The notes: a model not told the origin generated them from the letters alone. Shown: positions 1 through 10,303, numbered from the stretch's first letter. The stretch is 64,000 nucleotides of DNA from CAVPNY01 sp963706905 (GCA_963706905.1 CAVPNY010000012.1:620001-684000), one strand, 5' to 3'. Numbers and translations are program-made.

Positions 1-751
1 TTGTTTCTTCGGTTAACAGTCGTCCAGCCAGGTAATTTTCAGCCTCAACCACATGGATTATGGTAGGTGCTACTGCTCCTAAGGTGAGACTTGCCTTCTC
101 GATCAAAAGATGCGAGATATCCCCATTGGCTTTTTCCGTGAACCTCAATACAATTGCAGCATTTACCACGGAAATTGCTTGAGCGCGGCGTAATCCTAAT
201 TTTACAAACGCACCGAGATCTCTACCATTCATCGCTGGAATGGATATGTCGACCAAGATTTCGTCTGGACGCATGACTGTCCTTCGAACCCCGAGGTAGA
301 AATCTTTAATGGATACCTGACGGTATCCATTGCGTGATCGTAGGGTTAGATTAGCTCCTAAAGCCATTAATGGCGTTATCGTGTCATTAGCAGGGGATGC
401 AGTGATCAGATTCCCAGCGATTGTCCCCCGGTTGCGAATTTGTGGTGCGCCAACTTCCCAGGCAGCCTGCGCCAATGGAAAAGCCTGCTCCTGAATTAAC
501 TTTGAAGCAACACAATGATTATGCGTTACAAGCGGTCCCAGGTGAATCTGTCCTTCTTCATCTAAAGTAATTTGGTCTAAATTCGGGATGCGAGTAATAT
601 CGATTAGAGTAGTGATCCCTTTACGCACACCGCGTTCTATTTCAAGCAATAAATCAGTTGCTCCAGCAACAATACGTGCATTTTCGCCTTTCGTGCCTAG
701 AATATTCAGGGCTTCATCTAAGGTTGCTACATTGTAAGTTTCGTGCCACAC
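1..751 (-). CDS. Molybdenum hydroxylase FAD-binding subunit (CoxM/XdhB-like), 3' end outside window
   Basis: This is the flavin subunit of a xanthine dehydrogenase / aldehyde oxidoreductase-type enzyme. It passes electrons from the Fe-S clusters to an acceptor. The frame is open from a GTG at 751 to the window edge. The GTG has a GGAGG-type ribosome binding site five bases upstream. The translation shows the family's N-terminal flavin loop (AGATDLLLE), a second flavin motif (QIRNRGTIAGNL) and the later stretch LRRAQAISVVN. The gene follows the xdhC-like gene by 18 bases on the same strand, so the two are probably co-transcribed. Its Mo and Fe-S partners may lie beyond position 1. Family assignment is firm; the substrate cannot be read. 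Confidence 0.85.
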   Translation of the reverse strand, partial: MWHETYNVATLDEALNILGTKGENARIVAGATDLLLEIERGVRKGITTLIDITRIPNLDQITLDEEGQIHLGPLVTHNHCVASKLIQEQAFPLAQAAWEVGAPQIRNRGTIAGNLITASPANDTITPLMALGANLTLRSRNGYRQVSIKDFYLGVRRTVMRPDEILVDISIPAMNGRDLGAFVKLGLRRAQAISVVNAAIVLRFTEKANGDISHLLIEKASLTLGAVAPTIIHVVEAENYLAGRLLTEET

Positions 752-769
752 AAAGGCCTCCACCAATTA

Positions 770-1579
770 TTAATTTCCCAGATCCTTCTTTCCGGTTTCA
801 CCATCATTTTTTCGCTGGATCTGGATAATCTCAGCCATAATACTTACCGCAATCTCTTCTGGAGTTTCCGCGTTCAATTCTAATCCCATCGGAGATCTCA
901 CCCGGTTCAATTTCGACTCGGAGACTCCGGCCTGGATAAGTTGTTGCCGGGTGGTTGCCCATCGCCGCCTTGAACCAATCACCCCGATATAGGCGGCTGG
1001 AGTCTCCAATAAACCTGGCAAACCGGGAACATCGATATCTACATTACGAGTAGTCAACACCAGGAACGTCCTAGAGGAGATAACCAAATGTTCCGGCAAC
1101 TCAACCAAAGGACAAGGCAAATACTGGTCAGCGTCAGGTATTGTTTCGGGATTGCAGAAATCAACCCGATCATCACTGACCACAACATGGAAACCCAACC
1201 AGTGCGCCAAGTGTGCCACCGCCCTACCGACATGCCCAGCCCCAACGATAACCACACTCGATCTAGGCATGATCGGTTCCATATACACCTCCACTAATCC
1301 ACCACACACACCCGGATCGCCACGGACTGGATCAGCCATATTGTATTCGAGCAATCGTGATTTCCCATCCTGGAGCGATTGGAGCGCTTCAGAAACCACC
1401 CGGCTTTCCAATTCACCTCCACCGATAGTGCCCTGAATGCGACCATCAGGATATACAACCATCTTGCTGCCAGCATGACGAGGGGTCGAACCCTGGCTGT
1501 GGACAATGATACATACCACACCGGATTCATTATGCGCTTCCAATTCAGTAATAGCACGATAAATTGTCATCTTTTCCAC
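770..1579 (-). CDS. xdhC: XdhC/CoxI-family molybdenum cofactor chaperone
   Basis: The 269-residue protein matches the XdhC/CoxI family. Members bind the molybdenum cofactor and help its sulfuration and insertion into xanthine dehydrogenase-type enzymes in the cytoplasm. An N-terminal XdhC domain covers about residues 10-80, with the motif STPRHAGSKM. A Rossmann-like XdhC_C domain follows, with GAGHVGRAVA near residue 113 and GVIGSRRRW near residue 200. The gene sits between a pyrophosphatase gene and a FAD-subunit gene in the same minus-strand run. It is the only XdhC seen here, so it may serve all the hydroxylases of the cluster; that is inference. Confidence 0.9.
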   Translation of the reverse strand: MEKMTIYRAITELEAHNESGVVCIIVHSQGSTPRHAGSKMVVYPDGRIQGTIGGGELESRVVSEALQSLQDGKSRLLEYNMADPVRGDPGVCGGLVEVYMEPIMPRSSVVIVGAGHVGRAVAHLAHWLGFHVVVSDDRVDFCNPETIPDADQYLPCPLVELPEHLVISSRTFLVLTTRNVDIDVPGLPGLLETPAAYIGVIGSRRRWATTRQQLIQAGVSESKLNRVRSPMGLELNAETPEEIAVSIMAEIIQIQRKNDGETGKKDLGN

Positions 1580-1619
1580 ACAACAAAATTAGAACAATAT
1601 CTTCTAAGACTTCCAACAA

Positions 1620-2963
1620 TTAATCTTCGAGCAGGCTAAGCACCACCGGGAGTAATTGTTTTTTGCGCGACACAACATCTTCTGCAAGGTACGTGCCATT
1701 AACCGATCGAGGATAAGGCAGATCACTCAAGATTGGCACCTCATCGGTAACCAGGAGACGGCTTGAGCCTCGCACAACATCCGTTACCATTAACATGACA
1801 AAGTCGAGGCCACGCCGGTCACGCAGATCGGATATGGCCTTTCTCAATGCATCCAGGTGCTCGTCTAATTGAAGTAAATCCGTCACTTCGGCCTGGGATA
1901 TAGCAAATTTGTATCCGCCAGCTTCATAAACCTTGATATCAGTGTTAACCACTTCAGATGGTTTCCGGCTGGCAAGCCCAGAGCCTGCTTGAATCACTGC
2001 CTCACCGAAAGTCTGGATAGTCTCACCCGCCAATGCCCCCCCTTTCACCAACGCCCAACGCCCAAGTCGTTCTGCCGCTTGATTATCCCGATCTGTTGTG
2101 GTCGGGGAGGTTAATATGAGTGTGTCAGAGAGCAATCCAGCAAGCAGCAACCCCGCCAACGCCGGTGGTGCACTCAAACCCGAGTCTTCGATCCGCTCAG
2201 ATATGAGTGTACTGGTGCTGCCGACCACATCGATTGTGAAGCGGATCGGTACGTGGGTGGTTGTCGTCCCCAACCGATGGTGATCAACGATTTCAATTAA
2301 TTCGGCTTCTTCGATGGCGTTTACAGCCTGCCCAGGTTCATTATGATCAACCAGAATTAGACGCAATCTGGGCGGATTTATGACTTCGCGCTGGCGACAC
2401 ACTCCAACATACATCCCGCTATCGTCTATGACCCAAAAGTCATCCCCTTCTGAACGTAGAATCCTGTTCAGTGAATCGCGAATCCTCCCAGAAGAAGCAA
2501 AACGAGGCACATCCAGAGTACAGGCATCCCTACATGGAAGGTCTAGAATCTCGGCAATACGGATTTCCTGGCGGCGTGGGTGAGGGCCAACCAGTTTGGA
2601 CAGAATGGCAAATAAACTATGCCCATTCACCAAGCCGAAAGGTGTTCCATCTTCATTCACAATTGGAGCAACGCCCCAAGTTCGGCTGGCAATTGCCCAG
2701 GCATCCCGAAGAGGCCGGTCTGGTAAAGTGGTATCCAGCCTTACAGAAACCGCCTCGAAGCGCGGCGAAGCATCATTCAACAAAATGGGGCTTTCCAGGT
2801 TTAGCCGCTTCAACACCCAGGTGGTCTGTGGGTTTAATGGACCAGCACGAGCCGGCACGACCTCCTCCATGTCACGCTCGTGAAGCAACCAGGCATATCC
2901 CATGGCTGAGGCAACAGAATCTGTATCTGGGTTTACGTGTCCAATTACATAAGTCCTAGTCAT
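1620..2963 (-). CDS. ppaC: Family II (DHH) manganese-dependent inorganic pyrophosphatase with CBS domains
   Basis: This cytoplasmic enzyme hydrolyses pyrophosphate. Residues 8-16 (GHVNPDTDS) carry the first metal-binding motif. A CBS pair spans roughly 72-195. The remaining DHH motifs are VDHN at 205-208 and VDHH at 226-229. The DHHA2 domain ends with SRKKQ at 432-436, the substrate-binding Arg-Lys pair of family II enzymes. At 447 residues it fits CBS-PPases lacking a DRTGG insert. CBS pairs in this family bind adenine nucleotides and regulate activity (family knowledge). Its ATG overlaps the stop of the upstream Mo-hydroxylase gene by four bases (ATGA), so translation is probably coupled. 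CofC, encoded about 6 kb upstream in the same run, makes pyrophosphate, which gives a possible reason for the location. Confidence 0.93.
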   Translation of the reverse strand: MTRTYVIGHVNPDTDSVASAMGYAWLLHERDMEEVVPARAGPLNPQTTWVLKRLNLESPILLNDASPRFEAVSVRLDTTLPDRPLRDAWAIASRTWGVAPIVNEDGTPFGLVNGHSLFAILSKLVGPHPRRQEIRIAEILDLPCRDACTLDVPRFASSGRIRDSLNRILRSEGDDFWVIDDSGMYVGVCRQREVINPPRLRLILVDHNEPGQAVNAIEEAELIEIVDHHRLGTTTTHVPIRFTIDVVGSTSTLISERIEDSGLSAPPALAGLLLAGLLSDTLILTSPTTTDRDNQAAERLGRWALVKGGALAGETIQTFGEAVIQAGSGLASRKPSEVVNTDIKVYEAGGYKFAISQAEVTDLLQLDEHLDALRKAISDLRDRRGLDFVMLMVTDVVRGSSRLLVTDEVPILSDLPYPRSVNGTYLAEDVVSRKKQLLPVVLSLLED

Positions 2964-5900
2964 ACAGAATCACTCTGCTTTAAGGCTCTCCATACTTTTT
3001 CCGGTGTAATCGGATTAGCGTCGATATTGACACCACAGGCGTCGAATACTGCATTGCCTACCGCAGGAGCAACTCCATCGATTGGAATCTCTGCAACTGC
3101 TTTAACGCCAAAGGGGTGAGACGGTTCGAATGTTTCAATAAATAAAGTGGTCAGTTCAGGCATCTCATGTGCATGGAAAATGTGATAGTCCTTCAAATCG
3201 TGTTCCCGAGCCTTACCCATTGGATCGTAAACCATCTCCTCGCACACGGCGTAGCCAAGCGCCTGAGTCATCCCCCCCTCAATTTGTCCGGAAGCAGTGA
3301 TCGGGTTAACGATCACTCCTGAATCGACCGCCATCACCAGTTTATCTACAATCACCTGTCCAGTATCAATATCAACAGTTACTTCAGCAAATTGAGCTGC
3401 AAAAGGTGGTGGAGCCACCGGAGAAAAATAAGATCCAATCCCCATAATTTGTTCTTGCTCAGTCCGATGGAGAGAGTCATGCGCCGATCTCCGACATACT
3501 TATCCTAGACCCGGCTGGCGCAAAAGCATAGCGATCAACCAGCTCAATCTCCTCTGGATTGACTAGCTCACCCTGGCTTGCCTCGTTGAATATCCTGGCG
3601 GCTCGGGCTCGGATGCGGTCGGCTGCCTGCTCTGCAGCTCGCACAACAGCCGCACCAGAAATATAGGTCGTACTGGAGGCATATGCGCCTTTATCGAATG
3701 GCGTGAAATCAGTATCGGAGGAATAGACCAGGATATCCTCAACTTGCACACCCAATACCTCTGCCGCCATCTGCGCCAGGACAGTGTCAGATCCGGTGCC
3801 CAGATCAGTCGCCCCAACCAGTAGATTAAATGAGCCATCGTCATTCATTTTGATGCTCGCGCCTCCCATATCCAGGTAAGGGATCGCAGTGCCTTGCATA
3901 ACCATGGCAATACCGATCCCGCGGCGAAGATGAGGTTTGCCATCAATTATGTGCCACTGAGAGTTTTCATACTTCTGATCCCAGCCAATAACCGCTCTCC
4001 CCTGCCTGACGCACTCTTCCAAGCCACAGGTCTCAATGGTTTCCGGGCGCGGTTCCCTGCCTTCACTCCAGGCAGTGCTGAAAGGATGCAACTCACCGGC
4101 ACGTAAGGCGTTTTTTAATCGGAACTCGATCGGGTCTAATCCAAGTTCTCGGGCAATCTTTTCCATGTGTCGTTCAACTGCCCAATAACCTTGCGGTACT
4201 CCATAGCCTCGATATGCCCCAGCAGGAGGGTGATTTGTATAGACGATATCCGCGTAAAAACGGATGTTTGGCGCTATTCGGTAGGGCCCATCCCCGACAT
4301 ATAAAGCCATCCCCTTATGCCCTGTGTTGCCAGTCACGGTCAAGGCATGACACCCATACGCACCAGTATCGCTTAATGCATACATGGCATTCGCAGTTAT
4401 CGTGCCATCCTGTTTGACTCCCGTCTTCATGTGAATCCGCATTGGATGACGAGAGCGCGCAGCTATAAATTCCTCTTCACGGGTATATTCAAAGAGAACT
4501 GGTCGTCCAGTGGCGATGGTTAAATGAGCCGCCACGTCTTCAATTAACACCTCCTGTTTCCCACCAAATCCACCTCCAATGCGTGGCTTGATCACCCGGA
4601 TACGCTTGATGGGTAATCTTAAAACTGGCGCAAGCTGGCGTCGGACGTGAAAAGGAACCTGGGTACTGGTCCGGATCACCAAGCGATCGTCTTCATCCCA
4701 ATACGTAAGCACGACATGCGGCTCAATATGGGCTTGTTGAACTTTAGGAACCTCATAATCTCCTTCAAATATTCGATCTGCTTCCGCGAAACCCTTGTCA
4801 ACGTCCCCAATATCAATCTTAATTTCGGCTGCCAAATTCCTCGTTGGATCCGATTCTGCAAAATTGACATACTCAGGTTCATCATGGATAAGCACTGCTC
4901 CAGGCTGCAGGGCGCTCTCGGGATCAAATAATTCTGGGAGCAATTCATATTCAACTTCGATCAGTTCAAGGGCCTTGAGAGCGATTGCCTCGGTCTCAGC
5001 AGCAACGAACGCGACCCGGTCGCCAACAAAACGAACTTTGTGATCCAAAGAAAAACTATCGAGTGGGCCAGGGATCGGATCGGATTGACCAGCAGTCGAA
5101 TAAACCACCCGGGGAATATCTTGCCAAGTCAGCACTGCAGCTACACCTTCTAATTTCCGCGCCTGACTGGCATCAATGCGTTTGATCCTGGCATGCGCCA
5201 CCGGGCTGTGAAGTACTTTGGCGACCAGCATGCCACGTTTTTCAAAATCAGCCGCAAAGGCCGGCTTGCCCTGGACCAGTTTAATAGCATCAACTTTTAT
5301 TTCTGGTTTGCCAACATGGTGCCAGCTTTCTGTCTGCGGGGCTAGCTGTATACGAGGCATCACACGCATCGGTGTAACGACTTCACTTGATGCGCCTGGC
5401 TCTAAATCTCCAGGGAGCACATCGCTCTCAGGCTTGTCCCGCTCACCTTCACCTGGAATCCATCCAAGTGGAATAGGAATCGATGTCCCGATAGATTCAA
5501 CATCTTCGCCGCGCATGACTGCAGCCGCTCGTAACACTGCCTGTACAGGTTTTAGATAACCTGTACAGCGACATAGCACACCGGAAAGCGCGTCTCTAAC
5601 CTGATCTTCCGTGGGATCGGGCTGCCGGCTGAGCAGCTCACTGGCTGCCAGAATCATCGCAGGCGTACAATAGCCACATTGGATAGCGCCACTTTCAACA
5701 AATGCCGCCTGGAGTGGGTGTAACCCAACCGTTGATTTCCATCCCTGATCAGGATGTTCGCCCAGAGACTCGATCGTATCGATTCGGTGACCATCAGCTT
5801 GCGCAACCAAGCACACACACGTGTTAACCATTTTCCCATCAAGCTTTGCTGCGCACGAGCCACATTCTCCAGTCTCGCAGCCATGTTTAACCCCATAAAA

Positions 5901-5991
5901 ACCAAGTCGACGGAGTGCATTCAATAAACTCTCACCCGGCTCGGCCTCGTAAATGTAATGTTTTCCCATTAATCGTTAAATTCGTTTTCAT
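2960..5991 (-). CDS. Molybdenum hydroxylase, fused 2Fe-2S and Mo-binding subunit (XdhD-like), two frameshifts
   Basis: The fused subunit has two [2Fe-2S] modules at the N-terminus (C-x4-C-x2-C motif GCETGECGSC, then QCGYC and LCRC) and the large Mo-binding domain after them. As given it is broken twice. The true start is probably the ATG at 5991 (MKTNLTINGK), one frame away from the main 830-codon frame that begins at 5969. The main frame then stops at 3477, while homology continues in the next frame from about 3480 down to 2960. Both breaks equal one extra base. The terminal piece carries the catalytic-glutamate segment (KAVAEIP), so the 830-residue fragment alone would lack the proposed active-site Glu. 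It lies between its likely FAD subunit (6064-6811) and ppaC. Confidence 0.85.
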
Positions 5992-6063
5992 AAGCATATG
6001 CATAGAGAGTAAGGATAAATGGCAAATTCCCGATTCGTTCTTTGTCGATTGTCGCGGATACTT

Positions 6064-6811
6064 TTACCCAACCATACACCGTTTAACCAATATCCCGGCG
6101 ATCTCCTGTCGATAATCTGCTGAAGCCCATTGATCACCAGCTTGGCTATAGGCATTCATTGCGGCTATGTCAGCACCATCATTCCCTGGACCATCCATCG
6201 CCAGTTTTGGGGTCGGTCCAAACCCGCCCAACGCCACCCGTGTCCGCCCAGATGGCCATTGGGCAACTCCAACACAAACAATTGGCAGGTCAGCTGGCGT
6301 TCTGGCGACATAATCATATCGGAAATCAACTTTCAATGGCAAGATGATCTGCGTGATCAATCTCCCGTTCAAAATCCCATTCCGCACATTTAAAAATTCA
6401 CCCAACGCAATCCGCTCTCCTTCCGGCGCGATTACCAGAGTGGCATCCAGAGCAAGACAGGCTGTGGTAAAGGGTGAACGTCCACTCGCTGAGACGAGCG
6501 TACCTCCAAGAGTGGCTACCTGACGAAGGTTATATGTAGCTTCATGGAGAATGGCTTTCTTGAATTCGGATTGCAACTGCGGAGTGTCCAAGAGCATTTG
6601 CAGTATGGCTGTAGCACCAAGTTCAATAGTATTGCCACGATCGTGGATTTGATTCAGACCAAGATTCTGGAGATCGACTACTCCGATATCTTCTTTGTTG
6701 TATCGATCGATTGCTGTTCCACCTGCCAATGGGATATACTTTAAATGAGTTCTGGCGGAGGAGTTGAAGAGCATCTTCGAGCTTTGCAGGTCGGTGATAA
6801 TCAACGATCAT
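6064..6811 (-). CDS. Molybdenum hydroxylase FAD-binding subunit, frameshifted near the start
   Basis: The protein is a CoxM-like flavin subunit. The first 21 or so residues (MIVDYHRPAKLEDALQLL) read from the ATG at 6811. The rest, from PLAGGTAI through the second flavin motif LRQVATLGGTL to the stop at 6064, reads one frame over. The switch lies at 6745-6752, where the coding strand reads GAACTCAT. Removing one A gives a continuous protein of about 248 residues. It precedes the fused Fe-S/Mo gene by about 70 bases and is its probable partner. No other domain is visible, and the protein is a little short for the family (usually about 270-300). Confidence 0.82.
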
Positions 6812-6861
6812 AATTTGTACTCAATAGAAAGAATGAGGTATAAACGGATTCCATCTCAGGC

Positions 6862-7344
6862 TTACTCCGAAAGCAATCTACTGTCATCGTATACTTTCCA
6901 ACCTAAAGCCTCCAGGTCAACTGTGGAGACTACATCCTGGGGTACGTCCACCAGCAATGCTTCTGCCTCTGCGAGAAGTTCACCATCTGAGCCATAAATC
7001 TTGCCAATACTGGTCGCAGTCTTAGCCTTAGATTTGCAAGCCTGACCTACCAGCCTTAATAATTGACCTACAGGCACATTCTTCCGATACTTAATTTCCA
7101 AGCGGGCAGTAAACATGAACCGTGGTGGATCTCCATGCATGTGAACGCGGCCTGTAACTTCATCCAGCATTGCTGCAACGATCCCGCCATGGACTACGCC
7201 CGGGTAGCCCTGGAAGTGCTCTGGAACAATATAGTCCGCGGTAACTTCTCCCGGACCGGTTTCATAGAATCGCAAATGCAACCCAATTGGATTGGCTAAG
7301 CCACACACAAAGCAATTACGCGAATTTGGTTGAAGTTTGTGCAC
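6862..7344 (-). CDS. PaaI-like hotdog-fold thioesterase
   Basis: The 160-residue single-domain protein resembles PaaI/YbgC-type acyl-CoA thioesterases. The active-site segment is HGGIVAAMLDE (about residues 53-63). An N-terminal CFVCG pair is often seen in this subgroup. The start is a GTG at 7344 with an AAGGAG ten bases upstream. About 180 bases without a recognisable gene separate it from the LLM oxidoreductase gene upstream. Substrate unknown. Its place among hydroxylase genes suggests hydrolysis of an acyl-CoA formed downstream of the oxidised substrate, but nothing in the sequence proves this. Confidence 0.82.
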   Translation of the reverse strand: MHKLQPNSRNCFVCGLANPIGLHLRFYETGPGEVTADYIVPEHFQGYPGVVHGGIVAAMLDEVTGRVHMHGDPPRFMFTARLEIKYRKNVPVGQLLRLVGQACKSKAKTATSIGKIYGSDGELLAEAEALLVDVPQDVVSTVDLEALGWKVYDDSRLLSE

Positions 7345-7522
7345 CTGAGCTTATCTCCTTGGTGACAGGATTATACTACGCCCGATGTAGAAACATCCTC
7401 CGCGGTGAATACACACCCATTGATGTCACAAGTGGAGGATTACTCTTACCGACAAGCAGAACTAAACTCTGGCTTATCCTCAGAGTATTATTCACGTACT
7501 ATTTTCTGAAGTGTCAGGCGGT

Positions 7523-8518
7523 TTATTGCGCAAAGGTATCAATCAACAGGCGGACATCGCCACCGACCGGGTAGAGAATCGGGCAAGTGCATCCGTGTTG
7601 GCGATACTCAGCCACCTTGGTCCTCGCCTCATCGGGCGTACCAGAAGCAGTGATGCGAAGGATCAAATCTTCTGGCACCAGGTGTTTCGCGCGCTGAATC
7701 TGTTCTTTGGTCGCTGGCCAACCCAGGATAGACTGAATTTTATCGACTACTTCCTGCGATACTCCCGAGGCCTTGGCAATGTGCGGTTGCTGAGCCAGGT
7801 ATTGGGTCAACAACTCTCGGGTTGTGTCAATTGCCTTATCATGGTCTGAATCCACAGAACAAACAACCAATTGTGGACGGTCTATCTCCGCAAAATTACG
7901 TCCCGCTTTTTGAGCACCACGAGCCAACAGATCCAGTGCATTATTGTTATATTCAGGCGGTACACAATAGTTCAAAACCGCTCCGTCAGCGATCTCTCCG
8001 GTCAATTCCATCATCTTATCGCCAGTCGCACCAATCATAATTGGAACGTGGCGCGGCTCTCGCCGGCCATGGACTACATCTAGTTCAATTCCGTCCACAT
8101 GGACAAATTCGCCATGAAACGTCACACGCTCCATATTGAGTAACCGGCGCAAGATTATCACTGTCTCACGCATTGCAGTCAATGGCTTGCTCCGGTCAAT
8201 GCCCACGTTCCTCGCAAGTGGATCCCACCACGCCCCGATGCCGCAGATGATCCTATTTGGCGCAAGGTCATCCAAAGTTAAGAAAGTTGCTGCCAAAAGC
8301 CCGATGTTGCGGGTCCAGTTATTGATCACTCCCGAACCAACTTTGATCCGATCGCTGACGGCCGCATAAGCAGCCATTGGTACAATCGCGTCTCTGACAA
8401 GGCGCGATTCAGCCTGCCAGACAGCTTCGAATCCACGTTCCTCTGCATATCTCACAAAATCGAGTCCCTGGCGCAAATCATGCGCGTCCTGCAGATATAA
8501 TGCCACACGCTCGGTCAT
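7523..8518 (-). CDS. LLM-class F420-dependent oxidoreductase
   Basis: This is a 331-residue TIM-barrel protein of the luciferase-like monooxygenase family, in the branch of methylenetetrahydromethanopterin reductase and F420-dependent dehydrogenases. Visible family signatures include VGSGVINNWTRN, PNRIICGIGAWWDPLA and VPIMIGATGDKMMELTGEIADGAVLN. The start at 8518 has an AGGAGG-type ribosome binding site. The F420-dependence (rather than FMN) is inferred from the subfamily and from the cofC gene 36 bases upstream. It probably reduces or oxidises a metabolite handled by this cluster. The exact reaction is not readable. Confidence 0.88.
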   Translation of the reverse strand: MTERVALYLQDAHDLRQGLDFVRYAEERGFEAVWQAESRLVRDAIVPMAAYAAVSDRIKVGSGVINNWTRNIGLLAATFLTLDDLAPNRIICGIGAWWDPLARNVGIDRSKPLTAMRETVIILRRLLNMERVTFHGEFVHVDGIELDVVHGRREPRHVPIMIGATGDKMMELTGEIADGAVLNYCVPPEYNNNALDLLARGAQKAGRNFAEIDRPQLVVCSVDSDHDKAIDTTRELLTQYLAQQPHIAKASGVSQEVVDKIQSILGWPATKEQIQRAKHLVPEDLILRITASGTPDEARTKVAEYRQHGCTCPILYPVGGDVRLLIDTFAQ

Positions 8519-8554
8519 TCTCGCCTCCTGATTAAAATTTTGCTTACAATTGAA

Positions 8555-9166
8555 TTAGATGGACCAATTATCCATCTGTTCGCCAACTAATTCAAGATCT
8601 TCGGGCAAATCCATATCTAATGCAATCGAAGGCAGCTCGCATATTTCTAGCCGTGCTCCAGCCTGACGGGCACGTTCGCAATGCCGTTGGAAAGAACCCG
8701 GTCCGAAATCATACTCGATCAGACCTACCGGGCAAACTAATAAGGCATTGGTTCCCTGGTTATGACGATCTGGGGCAAGCACGACTACCGGCGGATCTTT
8801 AGCTAACTCCAACATGGCCCGCACATCTTCCGGTGTGAGCAACGGCAGGTCTGCCGGTACGATTAAAACCCCACTTGTAGAGTAATTTCTGGCAACGATG
8901 GTAGCCCGCGCAAGGGCAACATTTAGCTCAGGCGCGCCCTTTTCCTGAACAGTGCGCGCTCCGTGGGAACGCGCCAATGATAACGCGGCTGGATCTCGAC
9001 TGATCACCAGCACGTGCTCGATTTCAGGGATAGCCTTTAGAGTTTCCAGGGTATGGGTTAGAAGCTGGCTGTTTAAATCTGTGCGTTCTTCCTGTGATAA
9101 GACCCCTGCCAAACGTGACTTTCCCCACCGAAATGGTTTTACCGGGACAATTGCCCACAGGGTCAT
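8555..9166 (-). CDS. cofC: 2-phospho-L-lactate / phosphoenolpyruvate guanylyltransferase CofC (FbiD)
   Basis: CofC activates the three-carbon phosphate unit of coenzyme F420 with GTP and releases pyrophosphate. In bacteria studied so far the substrate is phosphoenolpyruvate (FbiD) rather than phospholactate (family knowledge). The 203-residue nucleotidyltransferase fold is marked by VPVKPFRWGKSRL at residues 7-19 and the metal-binding segment PADLPLL near residue 100, followed by APDRHNQGTNALL. The start at 9166 has AAGGAG upstream. About 150 bases of AT-rich sequence separate it from cofD; I saw no good promoter there. Confidence 0.94.
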   Translation of the reverse strand: MTLWAIVPVKPFRWGKSRLAGVLSQEERTDLNSQLLTHTLETLKAIPEIEHVLVISRDPAALSLARSHGARTVQEKGAPELNVALARATIVARNYSTSGVLIVPADLPLLTPEDVRAMLELAKDPPVVVLAPDRHNQGTNALLVCPVGLIEYDFGPGSFQRHCERARQAGARLEICELPSIALDMDLPEDLELVGEQMDNWSI

Positions 9167-9317
9167 CGAATAATCTCCTTTCGGGAGAATTGAAGATAAA
9201 TATTCTATACTTTCAAACGATGTCAGGTTCTATTTTGTTACAGTATACCAATAAAATAGACTGGTTCGCTCCGAAATAAAACCTGGAGAAGACTGCAGGT
9301 AGATCTTTCTCTGGTAT

Positions 9318-10277
9318 TTACACCAGACTCTTGTTAAATTCAATTACCAACTCAGCCAGGCGGTGCCGGTCTGTGGATGTCCTCATAACCGTATCCGTGA
9401 CCAGCGGGCGAATGCCAAGTGCAATTATCGAATCCGCCAGATTCTGATCTAATTGATCAATAACAATGCCTGATAACAAACCTTCCTCTTTTTGCGCACT
9501 ATAATGACGTGCCACGGCTAATGCAGAGGGCTGAAACCCTAATTCTAAGTACATTTTAGCGGCAGGTCCTTTGATCGCCTCCCCTCCAACGAGTGGCGAC
9601 ACAGCAATGACTGGTCTAGAATTACCCGGCGCAGGGCGCAATAGCGACTTAATCCCAGGCACAGCCAGAATCGGATCAATACTGACCCACGGGTTTGAAG
9701 GACAGATGATCACCCCATCCGCCTCGTGAATGGCATCCATGATACCAGGAGCAGGTTCGGCATACTCAACATCCACAAAACGGAAACCTTTTACGCGCGG
9801 TCGGCACTGCCGGCGAACGAAGTACTCCTGAAAGGCAACTTCCCCTTCATCGGTATCAACCCATGTTGGAATAGGCGAATCACTCATAGGGATGACGCGC
9901 ACATGAATCCCCCATGCCTGACAAAAACGCTGGGTAATCTCACTAAGACGAAAACCTGACCGGAGTAAGCGCGTTCTCTCCAGGTGCGTACCCAAATCTC
10001 GATCCCCCAGTCGAAACCAGGTCGGCCCACCTAGTTCGGCCAAGCTCTCCAACGCACTCCAGGTTTCGCCAGATCTTCCCCAGCCGGTAACCGGATTCGC
10101 TAATCCTGCAAGGGAGTAACAAACGGTATCCAGGTCTGGACAAATTTGGAGACCCAAATACTCAAAATCATCGCCAGTGTTGACGATGATAGTCAGACTG
10201 TCCGGCAGCAATACTTGAGCCAGGCCTTCAGCCAATTTGGCCCCCCCCACACCACCAGCCAATGCAACGATTTTCAT
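9318..10277 (-). CDS. cofD: 2-phospho-L-lactate transferase CofD (FbiA)
   Basis: CofD transfers the GMP-activated lactate or enolpyruvate phosphate to FO, giving F420-0 or dehydro-F420-0. The protein begins with the family motif ALAGGVGGAKLAEGL. It also shows NTGDDFEYLGLQICPDLDT, RLGDRDLGTHLERT and ICPSNPWVSIDPIL, all typical of CofD. The ATG at 10277 was chosen; a TTG six bases upstream would add two residues. It lies downstream of the FbiB-C-type reductase gene by 26 bases. The product of CofC is unstable, which may explain the closeness of the two genes. Confidence 0.95.
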   Translation of the reverse strand: MKIVALAGGVGGAKLAEGLAQVLLPDSLTIIVNTGDDFEYLGLQICPDLDTVCYSLAGLANPVTGWGRSGETWSALESLAELGGPTWFRLGDRDLGTHLERTRLLRSGFRLSEITQRFCQAWGIHVRVIPMSDSPIPTWVDTDEGEVAFQEYFVRRQCRPRVKGFRFVDVEYAEPAPGIMDAIHEADGVIICPSNPWVSIDPILAVPGIKSLLRPAPGNSRPVIAVSPLVGGEAIKGPAAKMYLELGFQPSALAVARHYSAQKEEGLLSGIVIDQLDQNLADSIIALGIRPLVTDTVMRTSTDRHRLAELVIEFNKSLV

Positions 10278-10303
10278 GTGCAATACTTCTGATTCTTTCT
10301 TAC

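Noticed and set aside
2471..2959. A 162-codon frame antisense to the pyrophosphatase gene
   Set aside because: Low-complexity shadow of a strongly supported gene; no motif.
3479..3500. Programmed +1 frameshift or selenocysteine at the TGA in the molybdenum hydroxylase
   Set aside because: There is no RF2-type CTT-TGA slip site. No Cys or Sec is expected at this position, and the protein continues in another frame, not through the TGA. Eight other genes show similar one-base shifts.
7345..7522. Possible small gene between the thioesterase and the LLM oxidoreductase
   Set aside because: The open frames here are extensions of antisense shadows with no ribosome binding site or motif.
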